From Limnephilus marmoratus (lineage: Eukaryota > Arthropoda > Insecta > Trichoptera > Limnephilidae): a stretch of 64,000 bases of DNA. The stretch is taken from positions 29,066,104 through 29,130,103 of the forward strand of contig OU862917.1 in assembly GCA_917880885.1 (NCBI GenBank), in the 5' to 3' direction. The position numbers were made by a program, and so were the translations under genes. The notes beneath the pieces are model-generated. The model was not told the origin of the DNA and searched no databases. It was given only the letters and a program-made list of their open reading frames with translations. This document shows, piece after piece, positions 55,368 through 64,000 of the stretch (position 1 is its first letter; each line of letters begins with the position of its first letter).

Positions 55368-55522
55368 TATAAAGTATAAATACGGTCGAGCCGTTTTGGT
55401 CGGCAGTGTTTAAAGGGAAACATTGGCGTGTTTTGTTAAAAGTTTCGCTGGGGATTTTGTTTTCTGGTGGCCATAATGTAAAACCAAAGTTCGAGGATTT
55501 AAGAATTCAAAATCCTTAATAC
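55368..55522 (+). promoter_or_regulatory. Candidate TATA/Inr promoter with first exon
   Basis: TATAAATA begins at 55375 and a CAGTG initiator has its A at 55405, exactly 30 bp downstream, the spacing of arthropod core promoters. A donor-like AC|GTAAGT occurs at 55522/55523, so transcription could give a ~118-bp non-coding first exon. It points the same way as the Dop2R exon but lies ~7 kb downstream of it. An alternative promoter, another gene, or a retroelement promoter are all possible. Confidence 0.35.
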
Positions 55523-55529
55523 GTAAGTT

Positions 55530-56350
55530 TTGCGTGTTTATAATGCCCGCAGAAAGAAGCTGCAATACGGCAGAATTTTAAAACATATTTTACATTACAC
55601 CTATCTACTTTTTGGTTGAATTTTTTATTTGTTAATTTGTAAATTATAATATAACAATAATATTAATGCATCACATAAAACAAATTCGACCACTATTTTA
55701 CACTTTTGTTATTTGAAATATATTCGTAATATGCATTTATTTTTTTCTGTTATTCTTTAAATCGATATTTTAATATTTAGCTTTTATGTATGTTTTTTGT
55801 ATTAAATAATTATAACTCCCGCTCCCGCCTAAGCAACCTGTAAAAATCGGGCTTTGGATTTTAAAAAAAACATTATGAGGAACGACAAATACAAGATTGT
55901 ACAACTGATAATCTAAACGTGGTTGTTAAAAGGTGGGGTAAAGGAAAACGGCCCACCTCAAGGCTTCGAGATTTACTAGGCTGGTACGAGTGCATTTCCG
56001 GCAAGTAATTTCGACCTGCAGTCCGAGGGGTGACGCTTGCCAACTTTTGATAACAAAGGCACAGTAATAAAAAACACGTTAGAACTACCTCACTTTTTTT
56101 CTAACCAAAAAATGCAAGACTTTTTTAAAAGACAAACAAACAGATATGACGGGAAAAGTATTATAAAAAAATCACTTTCACTTGTCTTTACTCGTAAAAA
56201 TTATGTTTGTCATGAAAATTATATTATCAAGAAGTAAATAATAGATACCTAGTAGCAAAAAAAAATCAAAAAGAATTTTAAAATATGTTAAGGGTAAGGC
56301 TTTTTTTTTAGGTAAGAATACAAATTCAAAATGAAAAAATAACACATTAA
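55530..56350. other. Unannotated AT-rich DNA
   Basis: No family recognised. A 66-codon plus frame (56037-56237) is lysine-rich and motif-free. Confidence 0.35.
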
Positions 56351-56355
56351 AATAA

Positions 56356-56935
56356 TTTTCGTTATTTGTTTTTGGGGTGTTGTGCCGTGATGCGCTACCT
56401 CCTTCTTTAGCCAACGTTTCGGACATTGTTGCAGTGTCCATCATCAGGGCAGATCCGGTAGATGTGTAATTTTTAGTCGTGAAGTGTGTGCTTATTTACT
56501 TCGAAGCAATACCGTGTCGCCAGCACCACTAACTTTCACCAGTACAAAATACCCGTGACAAGCAGTGGCGTCATCGCCGCGGAACGGAATAGAAAGTTCA
56601 TCAAAACGTGGTATTTATGCTAGCCAGGGGCAAGTCCGTTTGCGAGATGCCGACGGAAGTGGCTCCATCTCTTAATGAAATCTAAAATTAGAAATCACAA
56701 TGGTAAGAATTTAAGAAAAAAAAAAAATAAATAAAGTAAAATAAATAAAAATATATATATATATAAATAAAAAAAATACAATTGTTAACTTTCACCAGTA
56801 CAAAATAATCGTGACAAGCAGTGGCGTCAAATTTCAGCAAACGTTGGCTAAAGAAGGAGGTAGCGCATCACGGCACAACACCCCAAAAACAAATAACGAA
56901 AATGCTTTTGGCCGTGAAAATCTTAAAACTTATCC
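56356..56935. mobile_element. Penelope-like debris with 64-bp perfect inverted repeat
   Basis: 56356-56419 and 56839-56902 are exact reverse complements over 64 bp (including 'ggctaaagaaggaggtagcg'). Between them a 43-bp word beginning AACTTTCACCAGTACAAAAT occurs twice in direct order (56531-56573; 56787-56829). The right arm starts inside the hammerhead-like motif, at the AAACG following GAA. The shared words with 16740-16915 define the family. Complex head-to-head fragments like this are typical of Penelope-like insertions. Confidence 0.6.
56400..56455 (-). ncRNA. Hammerhead-like motif 4
   Basis: Minus strand: GATCTGCC, CTGATGA, one T, GGACA-(9-base loop)-TGTCC (perfect 5-bp stem II), GAA, ACGT (self-complementary), T, GGCTAAAGA. 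The last part pairs with the start (GGC with GCC, then AGA with TCT across a small internal loop). Same order and same one-base offset as motif 2 but with unrelated stem sequences. Confidence 0.55.
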
Positions 56936-56984
56936 ATTAAAATAATGTTAATGTCTATGGTATTGGCTTTATTTGACAGATAAT

Positions 56985-57655
56985 ACTTGGAGCAGGTGGA
57001 TGAGTTTGTTTATTTGGGAAATATGTTTACGAGAGATGGTAAGGCTGATAGAGATATTGAAAGAAGGGTGAATGCAGGTAACTCTATTAATGGAGGACTG
57101 AACGCCGGACTTGGCACCAACAAAAAACTGTCCAAAGACGCGAAACTAGCCGTCCATAATGGAGTACTGGTATCTACCCTGATGTATGGCAGTGAGGCAT
57201 GAAACTGGCAGAGGAAGGATGAAAGTAGACTGAACGCTGTAGAAATGAGATCCCTGAGTGTGGTAAAACCATATATGATCGTGTGAGAAATGTGGAAATC
57301 CGCAAAGAATGCAAGGCTGATGTAAGCGTAATGAGTAAGGTCAAGAAAGGAACGCTCCGATGGTTTGGGCATGTAGAGCGAATGAACGAGGAAAGGAGTG
57401 TAAGGAGAATATATGACGCAAATGTGAATGGTAGAAGAAGTCGAGGACGCCCAAGAAAGACATGGCATGACCAAGTGAATCAGATACTTGAGTCGGGCCA
57501 TGTCAAGAGTCAGATTAATAGAAGATGTGTGAGACGATGTATGAATGTAAACGAGGCAAGGAATGTGTGCCAAGACCGGAATGTTTGGTGGTCCGTCCTC
57601 TCTGCCTACCCCTGCGGGAAAACGGCGTGATGGTTAGTTAGTTAGTTAGTTAGTT
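56985..57655 (+). mobile_element. 5'-truncated RTE-type LINE with (GTTA)n tail
   Basis: Reads 'QVDEFVYLGNMFTRDGKADR', 'NAGNSINGGLNAGLGTNKKL', 'LVSTLMYGSEA', a stop and frame shift near 57200-57280, then 'VRNVEIRKECKADVSVMSKV', 'TLRWFGHVERMNEERSVRRI', 'SRGRPRKTWHDQVNQILES' and 'CQDRNVWWSVLSAYPCGKTA'. It ends in GTTAGTTAGTTAGTTAG. RTE elements commonly end in short tandem repeats. This is the reference copy for the fragments at 17.0, 23.9, 33.4 and 39.0 kb. Confidence 0.85.
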
Positions 57656-57659
57656 AATT

Positions 57660-58145
57660 TTATGCCGTTTAAATATGATTTCGGAGGTATGAGCGCCACG
57701 GCTAGCTCGAATGAAGCTCAATCGTGAAGTCCAATATTCGACAACTTTATCGAGCAACTGGGGCCATACATCGGCAATAACACGGCGAATATTGACTTCC
57801 AAATGGTTTATCAGTACAGACTAGTGACTTCACATACCCCAAAGAAACTAATCTAATGGTGTGATTAAACTAATGAATCGTGGAGGCCAGTTCACAGGCC
57901 CATTAAGTGAAATTATGCACTCACCAAATGTTTCCGCAATAAACTAAATAAAATAAAATAAATAAATAAACGCAATAAAATAAATGTGCACAGTTTGCAA
58001 GCGCTGTTCTGACGTCAAAGTTTATTCATGGTGAAATGGCAAAACGTACTGACTACAAATCAACTGTTAATTATCAAATTGAAGGTCCGTAGAAACAGTG
58101 TTGCCAGTTTTAAAACGAAACCTCTAAAAAAACACCCTTTATATG
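57660..58145. other. Unannotated DNA, 57660-58145
   Basis: A 'taaaataaataaataaacg' low-complexity patch lies near 57950-57985. No gene recognised. Confidence 0.35.
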
Positions 58146-58164
58146 AATAATAAAATAATATAAT

Positions 58165-58530
58165 CAATAATAAAATAAGCTGGATGGACAGGGTCACAAA
58201 TGAAGATGTTATGGTTCGGATGAATAAAGAAAAGGAAGTAATTAAAACCATAAAAATCCGAAAACTTCAATATCTTGGACACGTGATGAGACATCCAGAG
58301 AAGTATGAGATCCTGCATCTCATAATGCAGGGAAAGATTGCCGGAAGACGGGGCCCTTGAAGAAGGAGAACCTCATGGCTGAAAACCTGAGACAGTGGTT
58401 TGGCCAGTCTACCGTGGAGCTGTTCCGGGCCGCAGTAAACAAAGTCCGCATAGCCAACATGATAGCCAACGTCCGTTGAACGGACAAGGCACAACAAGAA
58501 GAAGAAGAAGAAGAAGAAGAAGAAGAAGAA
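58165..58530 (+). mobile_element. RTE-type LINE tail with (AAG)n end
   Basis: Reads 'SWMDRVTNEDVMVRMNKEKE', 'KIRKLQYLGHVMRHPEKYEI', 'LIMQGKIAGRRGP', a stop, 'RRRTSWLKTLRQWFGQST' and 'AAVNKVRIANMIANVR', ending in (AAG)n at 58497-58530. It is a second RTE-like family, distinct from the one at 56985, cut short at its 5' end. Confidence 0.8.
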
Positions 58531-58675
58531 TATGAATCATTGATTTATTGTTAATGTTAGTTTTCAAAAATTTAATAATTTCAATATGGTCTTGATGTTC
58601 GTCAAATCGCGATTTTTTTAATGATTAGGTGCTTCAATTTCTCTTCAATCTTTGTAAATTCACCCCGTGACATAA

Positions 58676-59160
58676 TTTTAATTGAATGAAAATAAATCGT
58701 TCAATAAATCAATAAACCATTGGTTTTCAAAACATGTTGATAATTTTGATTAAATAAATATTTTTTTACAAAGTGATTGGTTTTCATTCAATTATTTCAA
58801 TATTTATAGTTCATACCTACCTATTCATCACGCAATCTGGGCAACTATGCATAAAACTACTTGTATCGGAAAGGGAGTAAGTCGGTTAGGTTAGGTTAGG
58901 TTGACATCATTTTAATTGAATGAAAACAAATCGGTTTGTAAAACACCACTTATTTAATTTTTTAATTAGGTTTTTAAACCAATAAACCCTTGGTTTTCGA
59001 AACAAGTTGATAATTTTGATTAAATAAATGTTTTTTTTACAAAGTGATTGGTTTTCATTTAATTACTTCAATATTTATAGTTCATACCTACCTATTCATC
59101 ATGCAATTTGGGAAACTATGCATAACTACTTGTATCGGAAAGGGAATAAGTCGGTTAGCC
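58676..59160. repeat. ~270-bp tandem duplication
   Basis: The block from 'attttaattgaatgaaaat' through 'ttggttttc.aaaca.gttgataat', 'ttcatacctacctattcatca' to 'tgtatcggaaaggga.taagtcggtta' occurs twice (about 58676-58890 and 58910-59157). Near the junction (58884-58902) lie GGTTAGG repeats. Confidence 0.8.
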
Positions 59161-59164
59161 GTTA

Positions 59165-61080
59165 CGAGTAAGGAACTCAATTCGTACTACTACATAGTAG
59201 TCGAGAATCCCACCCACTTGGTTAAAAACAAGGATTTTAATTGTACAAACCAGCGCATATGAAACATCGCAGGTATGAATTTTTGACAAATCAGTTCCAA
59301 GTCTAAAAATGACAATTAAATTAATTTTATGTTAAAAACTTGATATTATTGGTAGGAACTTTATCGCTTGTCTGAAGTTTTCACAAAAAGTGTTCAAATT
59401 GTTTAAATTATACCTGCATTCAAAGCAAATCCGAGTTCATTAAACCAGAGTTATACGGACAGACACTCAACCGAAATAATTATGTGTGATGAACTTTAGC
59501 ATCTGGAATTGCTAGTTTAACGCAACATTCAACGTATGGTGCTTTCGAATAAAATCAGCATTTGTTTATTGTTATTTCTAGATTATTCCAATATTTCCGC
59601 AATAAAGAAAATTACTGAACAAAAGTGTGCCTAGTAAAACTGCGAGTGAAACCAGATTGCAACTTGTTGTAAGTCATCTATAATTAATAGGTTCGTTTAT
59701 TCCCGAAAAAAATTACGTCAGTGAAGGCATTTTTCTTTTTTTACGTTGAGGAGTACATTTACTGTACGTTTTAAAATGTGGAATTTTTGATTTGCTGCCA
59801 AAATGACATGTTCGTTTTTGTTGGTGAATTTGGCGGGGTTGACATCATGCCGGCCAACGTCAGTAACGACCTTTTTACCAGAAATTGGCGTTTTCTGAGT
59901 CATAATGATATTACCAGTTGGAATCGTTTCGGAATGTGCGGTTTCAGATCGTTTTTTTAAATCAATGATTATGAAAAATTATAATTAAACATTTTAAGTA
60001 CGATGATCAGAATCGGGAAAACTCACATTTTAACATTATTCATAGTTTGTGAAATTACCCTGTTGTTGATGAACCTATTACAAAGTCAATAAAACAATAT
60101 TATAATTATTCGTATTTGAGATTTTGCCGTACCAAAAAAAAAACACTTTCTAAATTCAGAACACGCCGTAAATTCAAAGGAAAGTTTTACCAATCTTTTT
60201 CCTTTTCAGTACTTAAGCGATCGGCTTAGACGATATTATATTTCCGCTTACGAAATCAGGACGAAATTTCTCAATGCTACCCTCCCTCAGGTTTTTCAAT
60301 GTACTTCGTTTTATCAACTCTGAGAAGCAACAGAAACCTTAAGCCTTTAATCCCACCGAATCTCATATTTTCCACCAACTTTTGAGGCATATTTTCCGTC
60401 GTCAAATAGATTTTTCACATTGTGTAACGGCGAACCTAAATTCTGGCCGGTGTTACCTAAGATTATGCGTTGTAAGGAACCGTCTGAAGATTTGACTGTA
60501 TTTTTATTATCGTGTTCAACTTAAATGGTTGTATAAAACCTTTTTTCCTTAGACAGCAAATAAATAATAAGACGGTTAAATGATAAATTTCTCAGACGCG
60601 GTTTTGATACATTTGTAGTAGCATATTTATTGCCTTTTATTTGAATTTCGCTTTTGTTTTCTTGGTTGAATGATTGCATGAAAGAAATGAAATCTCGTAG
60701 AAATTAACCCAATTCCCGACATCTTATCGAGCTGAAACCCGCCAGAGAGAATCGTTGTCGACGACAATGCATTCTATCAACTTTTGGTGACAAAAACGCT
60801 TAGAATGCGGACATATACGCATTTCTCAGATATTCGATTTCGTTACAGCACTTAACAAACGAAATAACTGTCGTTCTTATCCAATCGGCATGTGTCACAG
60901 TTGGTAGCCTAGTTGACTTCAGTTCCTGAGTAGGAAAATTCATTCCTCAATCAAAGCAAATATTTATTTCAATTTGTTATGAATTAAACGAAATTTGTAA
61001 ATACATGTATTATAGTAAAAAAACATGCTATTCACGGGATGATTTTTTAGTATTATAAAATTAAATCAACGAAATTAACA
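59165..61080. other. Unannotated DNA, 59165-61080
   Basis: A 60-codon frame on each strand near 59720-59960 is unrecognised. No element ends found. Possibly intronic or intergenic single-copy DNA. Confidence 0.35.
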
Positions 61081-61099
61081 TTCTACATACATCTACGAG

Positions 61100-61600
61100 A
61101 AACATAACCTCATAAATGGAAAAAGAGATGAGATTATCCAGGAGGCGTCTACAGGAATTATATTACTATATCTACAGGAATTCCAATAACTGAAAAAATC
61201 AAACTAATATCTATGAGAACCAAAGTGTTGACGAATATCTACAGCTCAAACTGCTGACCAATATCTATGAGAACCAAAGTGTTGACGAGAATAACGTAAT
61301 ATTGCGTATGCAGTTTAAAAAACTTAATTTATGTAAGTATGTATGTAAAAATCCCTAATATTGGACTATTGGACACATTCAGCTGATTAGTCCAACCTAC
61401 GCTCTGCAGATATTAGTCAACACTGGGACCGTCATAGATATCCGTCCGACCTTAGCTCTGTAGATATTAGTCAACACTCTGAAGTTCGTAGATATTAGTT
61501 CAACATATGAGCTGTAGATATTCGTCCGGCTGTAGATATTAGTATCTGGAGTCGATTATCCCTAGAATAATCATCTACACTGATTTGAAAGAAAACTGTG
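61100..61600. mobile_element. Foldback-like element with inverted minisatellite arms
   Basis: The right arm (61385-61575) holds about five degenerate copies of a ~28-bp unit around TAGATATTAGTCAACACT; the left arm (61130-61275) holds the same unit reverse-complemented (AATATCTATGAGAACCAAAG, 'tgttgacgaatatctaca'). The centre is ~100 bp of single-copy DNA. Long inverted arms made of short tandem repeats are the plan of foldback transposons. No transposase. Confidence 0.6.
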
Positions 61601-61683
61601 GCTGGTTTTCTGTTGGCCTCAACGACATCGATTATTATCTGTTCAAAGAATTGCGATCTTTGAAAACCCTTGGTTGTTTTATG

Positions 61684-61786
61684 CCAGGGTTCGAGTCCCA
61701 GAGGTGCAAATTTCTTTTCTAATATTTCTCTTTCCAGATTTTTGATTGAGTTTCGCTAATATTGTCTTCATTTAATTATTTTTTAC
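61684..61786 (+). mobile_element. SINE family 2 fragment
   Basis: It carries the T-arm region 'agggttcgagtcccag' and the tail 'attgagtttcgctaatattg' plus 'tcttcatttaatta', as in the right arm of the 6307-6713 pair. The 5' part of the tRNA-like head is missing. Confidence 0.75.
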
Positions 61787-61789
61787 CAG

Positions 61790-62540
61790 AATTAAGGAAA
61801 GACTCTGCTCACTTCGGACACACATAACCCGGCCACAGTTCACTTCCATCGGTTTAACTCTACAGTAGGATAAATACTTAGTGGAGTGTAGTAATTAATG
61901 AATATTAGTGTTTATATTATTTATTTCAGTCTAACAAAAATCTGGCGCAAATTGGTGAATAATTGGTTTCATAAAACATAGTTTACCGAGTAAGAACGAA
62001 GTTTCTCTTAAAATATTTCTGGCTCAACAATACATAAAAACGCACCTGTGTTATTAAATGTAATAAGTTATGTATCGGTTATTAACCCAAGGTTCACGTT
62101 ATAAAAGTTATGATAATGCTTTGAATTAAACAGTAGTTTTAAAAATCACGCCTTTAACTCGTAGCAGTTTTTTCGGACTAGTTTCATACCATGTTTTGCC
62201 AAACTAATTGGACATGTTGTAAATAATATATTAATAGCAGTAAAGATATTTTCAAAATATTTTAACAGTTTCGTGGTAATGGTACAGGGTTTTGTAGATT
62301 ACTATAAATAGCTTCGAGTATTTTCGAATATAAATTATTATACGTAAAACATAACTTTCCAAACACATTACTTAAGCCTCCGACCGATCTCAAAGCTTTC
62401 TCTAACAACTGTTTTCATACAATTTTTTCCGTGCTTAACTTTGGTTTTCCACCCATAATAATTCATGTACCAAAACGAACATTTGTTGCTAAAATTATAG
62501 CGAATTCATTTTTGTAAATATTGATTTTTGTTTTATGACC
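61790..62540. other. Unannotated AT-rich DNA
   Basis: No gene or element recognised. Confidence 0.35.
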
Positions 62541-63660
62541 TTAGCTCCACACAGAAGGCCCTGGGGAAAATAATTTCCTTCAGAACCCATGTCATATTAG
62601 GGGATGCTATGTGGAGGGTCTTTTAAAGGAAAGGCAGGAGAGAAATTTCTGGAAAGGTGTTACGTTACGGAATTGTTTCCCGTGCGAGCTAATAGCGAAT
62701 TGACCCCTTGCACAGGCCCTCCGCCCCTCTCCCCGCACCGCGCGGCGCCCGTGCCAAGCGCCGAGCGGCTCCCCGCTCCCATTCCTTCGCCGGCCTTCGG
62801 CAGAATAACTGTGTTCCCCGTGATTCGCGCTAGGCGCTCTCCGTAAACGCTCACGATGTTTTACTTTAATTGTGTATTGTGCTTAAAGAGGCTTACGCCT
62901 ACCCAGAATCCTGTCTGCCGACCGCCTATCTCCTGCTTGTGAGTACCAATGAACCTTGCTACCCCTCTGTGTGCTAAGAACTGACATTTAAATTCACTAA
63001 ACACGTGTAGAGAGAGTTGAGAGAAGCTCCCCCCGTTATGATAGAATTAATTAGAGATAGCCAAATACTCATGTGTGTAGTGCCGATGCTGGCCTTTTGT
63101 AGAACCCTGTTCACCTTTAATTGAATAAAACCCTTTTTCGTGCATAACAACTGTGTTCTGATTGAGGAAGGAGACCTGGAGATTTTGAGGAAAGGAAGGG
63201 GAGTAGGAATTAAGAAGCGAACCACAGACACTCGCCCTGGGTTTAAGAGGGACCTTGCTCGCGCCGGCTGTGCAGAGCTAGCCGCCGGCTTGTTTATTGC
63301 ATGTCCTTTCCAGGTTTTGGGTTTAGCGTTGGCCGCAAGTAGCGCCAATGCTAGCAAAGGTATGAGGGTGTTCGGCAGCGACGGACGTATGAATCCACCC
63401 CCCAACTGCGGTGCAAGGCGGTGGGTAGAGAAAGAGCAGATGGAGTGGTCAATGGGTCTTCTTAAACCAACCTTTCCTGGTCCGGCCCGCCGTGTAGCTG
63501 GTGAGTAGGCGCATCCGCCGCCAAGACCTGTACCTCACCCAATGAACCCGGGCACCCCTGCTAAACAGAGACAACGTAGTGAACCACATGGGGTGACCTA
63601 TAGCAAAGGTCTGGTGTGTGGTTTTCCAATAAATGGTTCCTGGAGCGGCGGTAGCTTGAA
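62541..63660 (-). repeat. Chimeric repeat, copy 3, split by an insert
   Basis: 62541-62657 carries the LINE-like end ('agctccacacagaaggccct', 'gggatgctatgtggagggtc') and 63490-63660 carries the other half ('aatgaacccgggcacccctg', 'aataaatggttcctgga'), both in the orientation of copy 2. The material between is an LTR-like block and ~300 bp of unexplained GC-richer DNA. Confidence 0.55.
62658..63188 (+). mobile_element. LTR-like insert, GC-rich, 531 bp or less
   Basis: Begins TGTTACG directly after GGAAAGG (62651-62657); the same 7-mer follows at 63189-63195. It contains a CpG-rich stretch ('cgcaccgcgcggcgcccgtg'), an AATAAA-type signal near 63124, and a possible LTR end GCATAACA at 63142-63149. 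The apparent right end lacks CA, so either the LTR ends at 63149 and the flanking repeat is chance, or this is another kind of insert. Confidence 0.4.
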
Positions 63661-63719
63661 CGGTAAATTGAAGATTGAAACTCAACTAAAAGCACCACAC
63701 AATATGTAGGTACATTCTC

Positions 63720-64000
63720 CAATGTTAAATCGGTTCCTCATTGGTAAGGATAGTGACCCCCACTCCAATTTCCATTGTGGACAAGGCTCCATCACTCCTT
63801 GTTGTCCTACGCTGCATGGAGAGCTGCGGATGCAAGTGATACTTGGTTACTACAGCGCGTTGGAGACCTTCCTCTTCTTCTCCTGCCTTCCACTTTGCCG
63901 GTGACTATGGTTTTTTCCAAGTTGGAGTCCTCAGTTTGGCGGTCAACGTATCCAAAGTATCTTAAAAAAAGTTGAAAGCAGATAGTTGAGAGCATGTTGT
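63720..64000 (-). pseudogene. RTE-type LINE fragment at window end
   Basis: The minus strand from 63995 reads 'LFLRYFGYVDRQTEDSNLEK', 'VTGKVEGRRRRGRSPTRCSN', 'SLASAALHAA', a stop, then 'WSLVHNGNWSGGHYP'. This is the familiar end of an RTE/LINE ORF2 ('GRRSRGRSPTRWSDQ'-type). It runs off the window edge. Confidence 0.75.

Noticed and set aside
57010..57573. 187-codon minus-strand ORF
   Set aside because: Antisense shadow of the RTE reverse-transcriptase tail on the plus strand.
58884..58902. TTAGG telomere-type repeats
   Set aside because: Under four units inside a tandem duplication; too short to be an interstitial telomere, and such words are frequent in insect DNA.
63140..63508. 122-codon plus-strand ORF
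   Set aside because: It crosses the end of an LTR-like block and GC-rich non-coding DNA; no family resemblance and no coding-type conservation visible.

Overview
This window is insect nuclear DNA: AT-rich, non-coding over most of its length, and packed with eukaryotic transposable elements. Only one stretch reads as a conserved host gene. It is a single exon (48184-48436, + strand) encoding intracellular loop 2 to TM5 of a D2-like dopamine receptor (Dop2R/D2R family). The acceptor and donor sites are good and long introns lie on both sides; the other receptor exons are not visible here. The order of insect is not settled. The Helitron ends, BEL/Pao, mariner, RTE and tRNA-SINE content and the many 'taggtac' words would suit a moth or butterfly, but other insects also fit.

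Layout. 0-5.3 kb: Helitron ends, a solo LTR, direct and tandem duplications, LINE remnants. 5.3-16.7 kb: mostly unrecognised AT-rich DNA with a head-to-head pair of tRNA-derived SINEs, a lone tRNA-like sequence, a MITE with terminal inverted repeats and an 18-codon minisatellite. 16.7-24 kb: a BEL/Pao LTR retrotransposon (17476-23757, minus strand) with LTRs and target duplication preserved, gag recognisable, most of pol missing, and a foreign insert carrying a hammerhead-like motif. 24.7-38 kb: a duplicated ~0.7 kb repeat next to a new tRNA-SINE family (two copies), an RTE fragment with its target duplication, a nearly complete LINE with ORF1 and APE-RT ORF2 (27.4-31.8 kb, minus), and a mariner-type TIR element holding a LINE tail. 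38-48 kb: a decayed mariner, RTE pieces, a Helitron whose helicase frame is split by a LINE, and a piggyBac relic nested in an older inverted-repeat element ending about 120 bp before the receptor exon. 48-64 kb: the receptor exon, a 34-bp perfect palindrome, a decayed repeat-borne gene, more LINE and RTE tails, a candidate TATA/initiator promoter at 55.4 kb, Penelope-like debris with another hammerhead-like motif, a foldback minisatellite and an LTR-like insert.

The genes do not form a pathway. The receptor acts in neurons through Gi/o signalling; nearly everything else is selfish DNA in its presumed introns. The most notable pattern is a set of four hammerhead-ribozyme-like motifs in separate repeats. 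Each has a different paired stem II and a self-complementary stem III, as expected for Penelope-like retroelements. All calls rest on reading the sequence; no database search was run.
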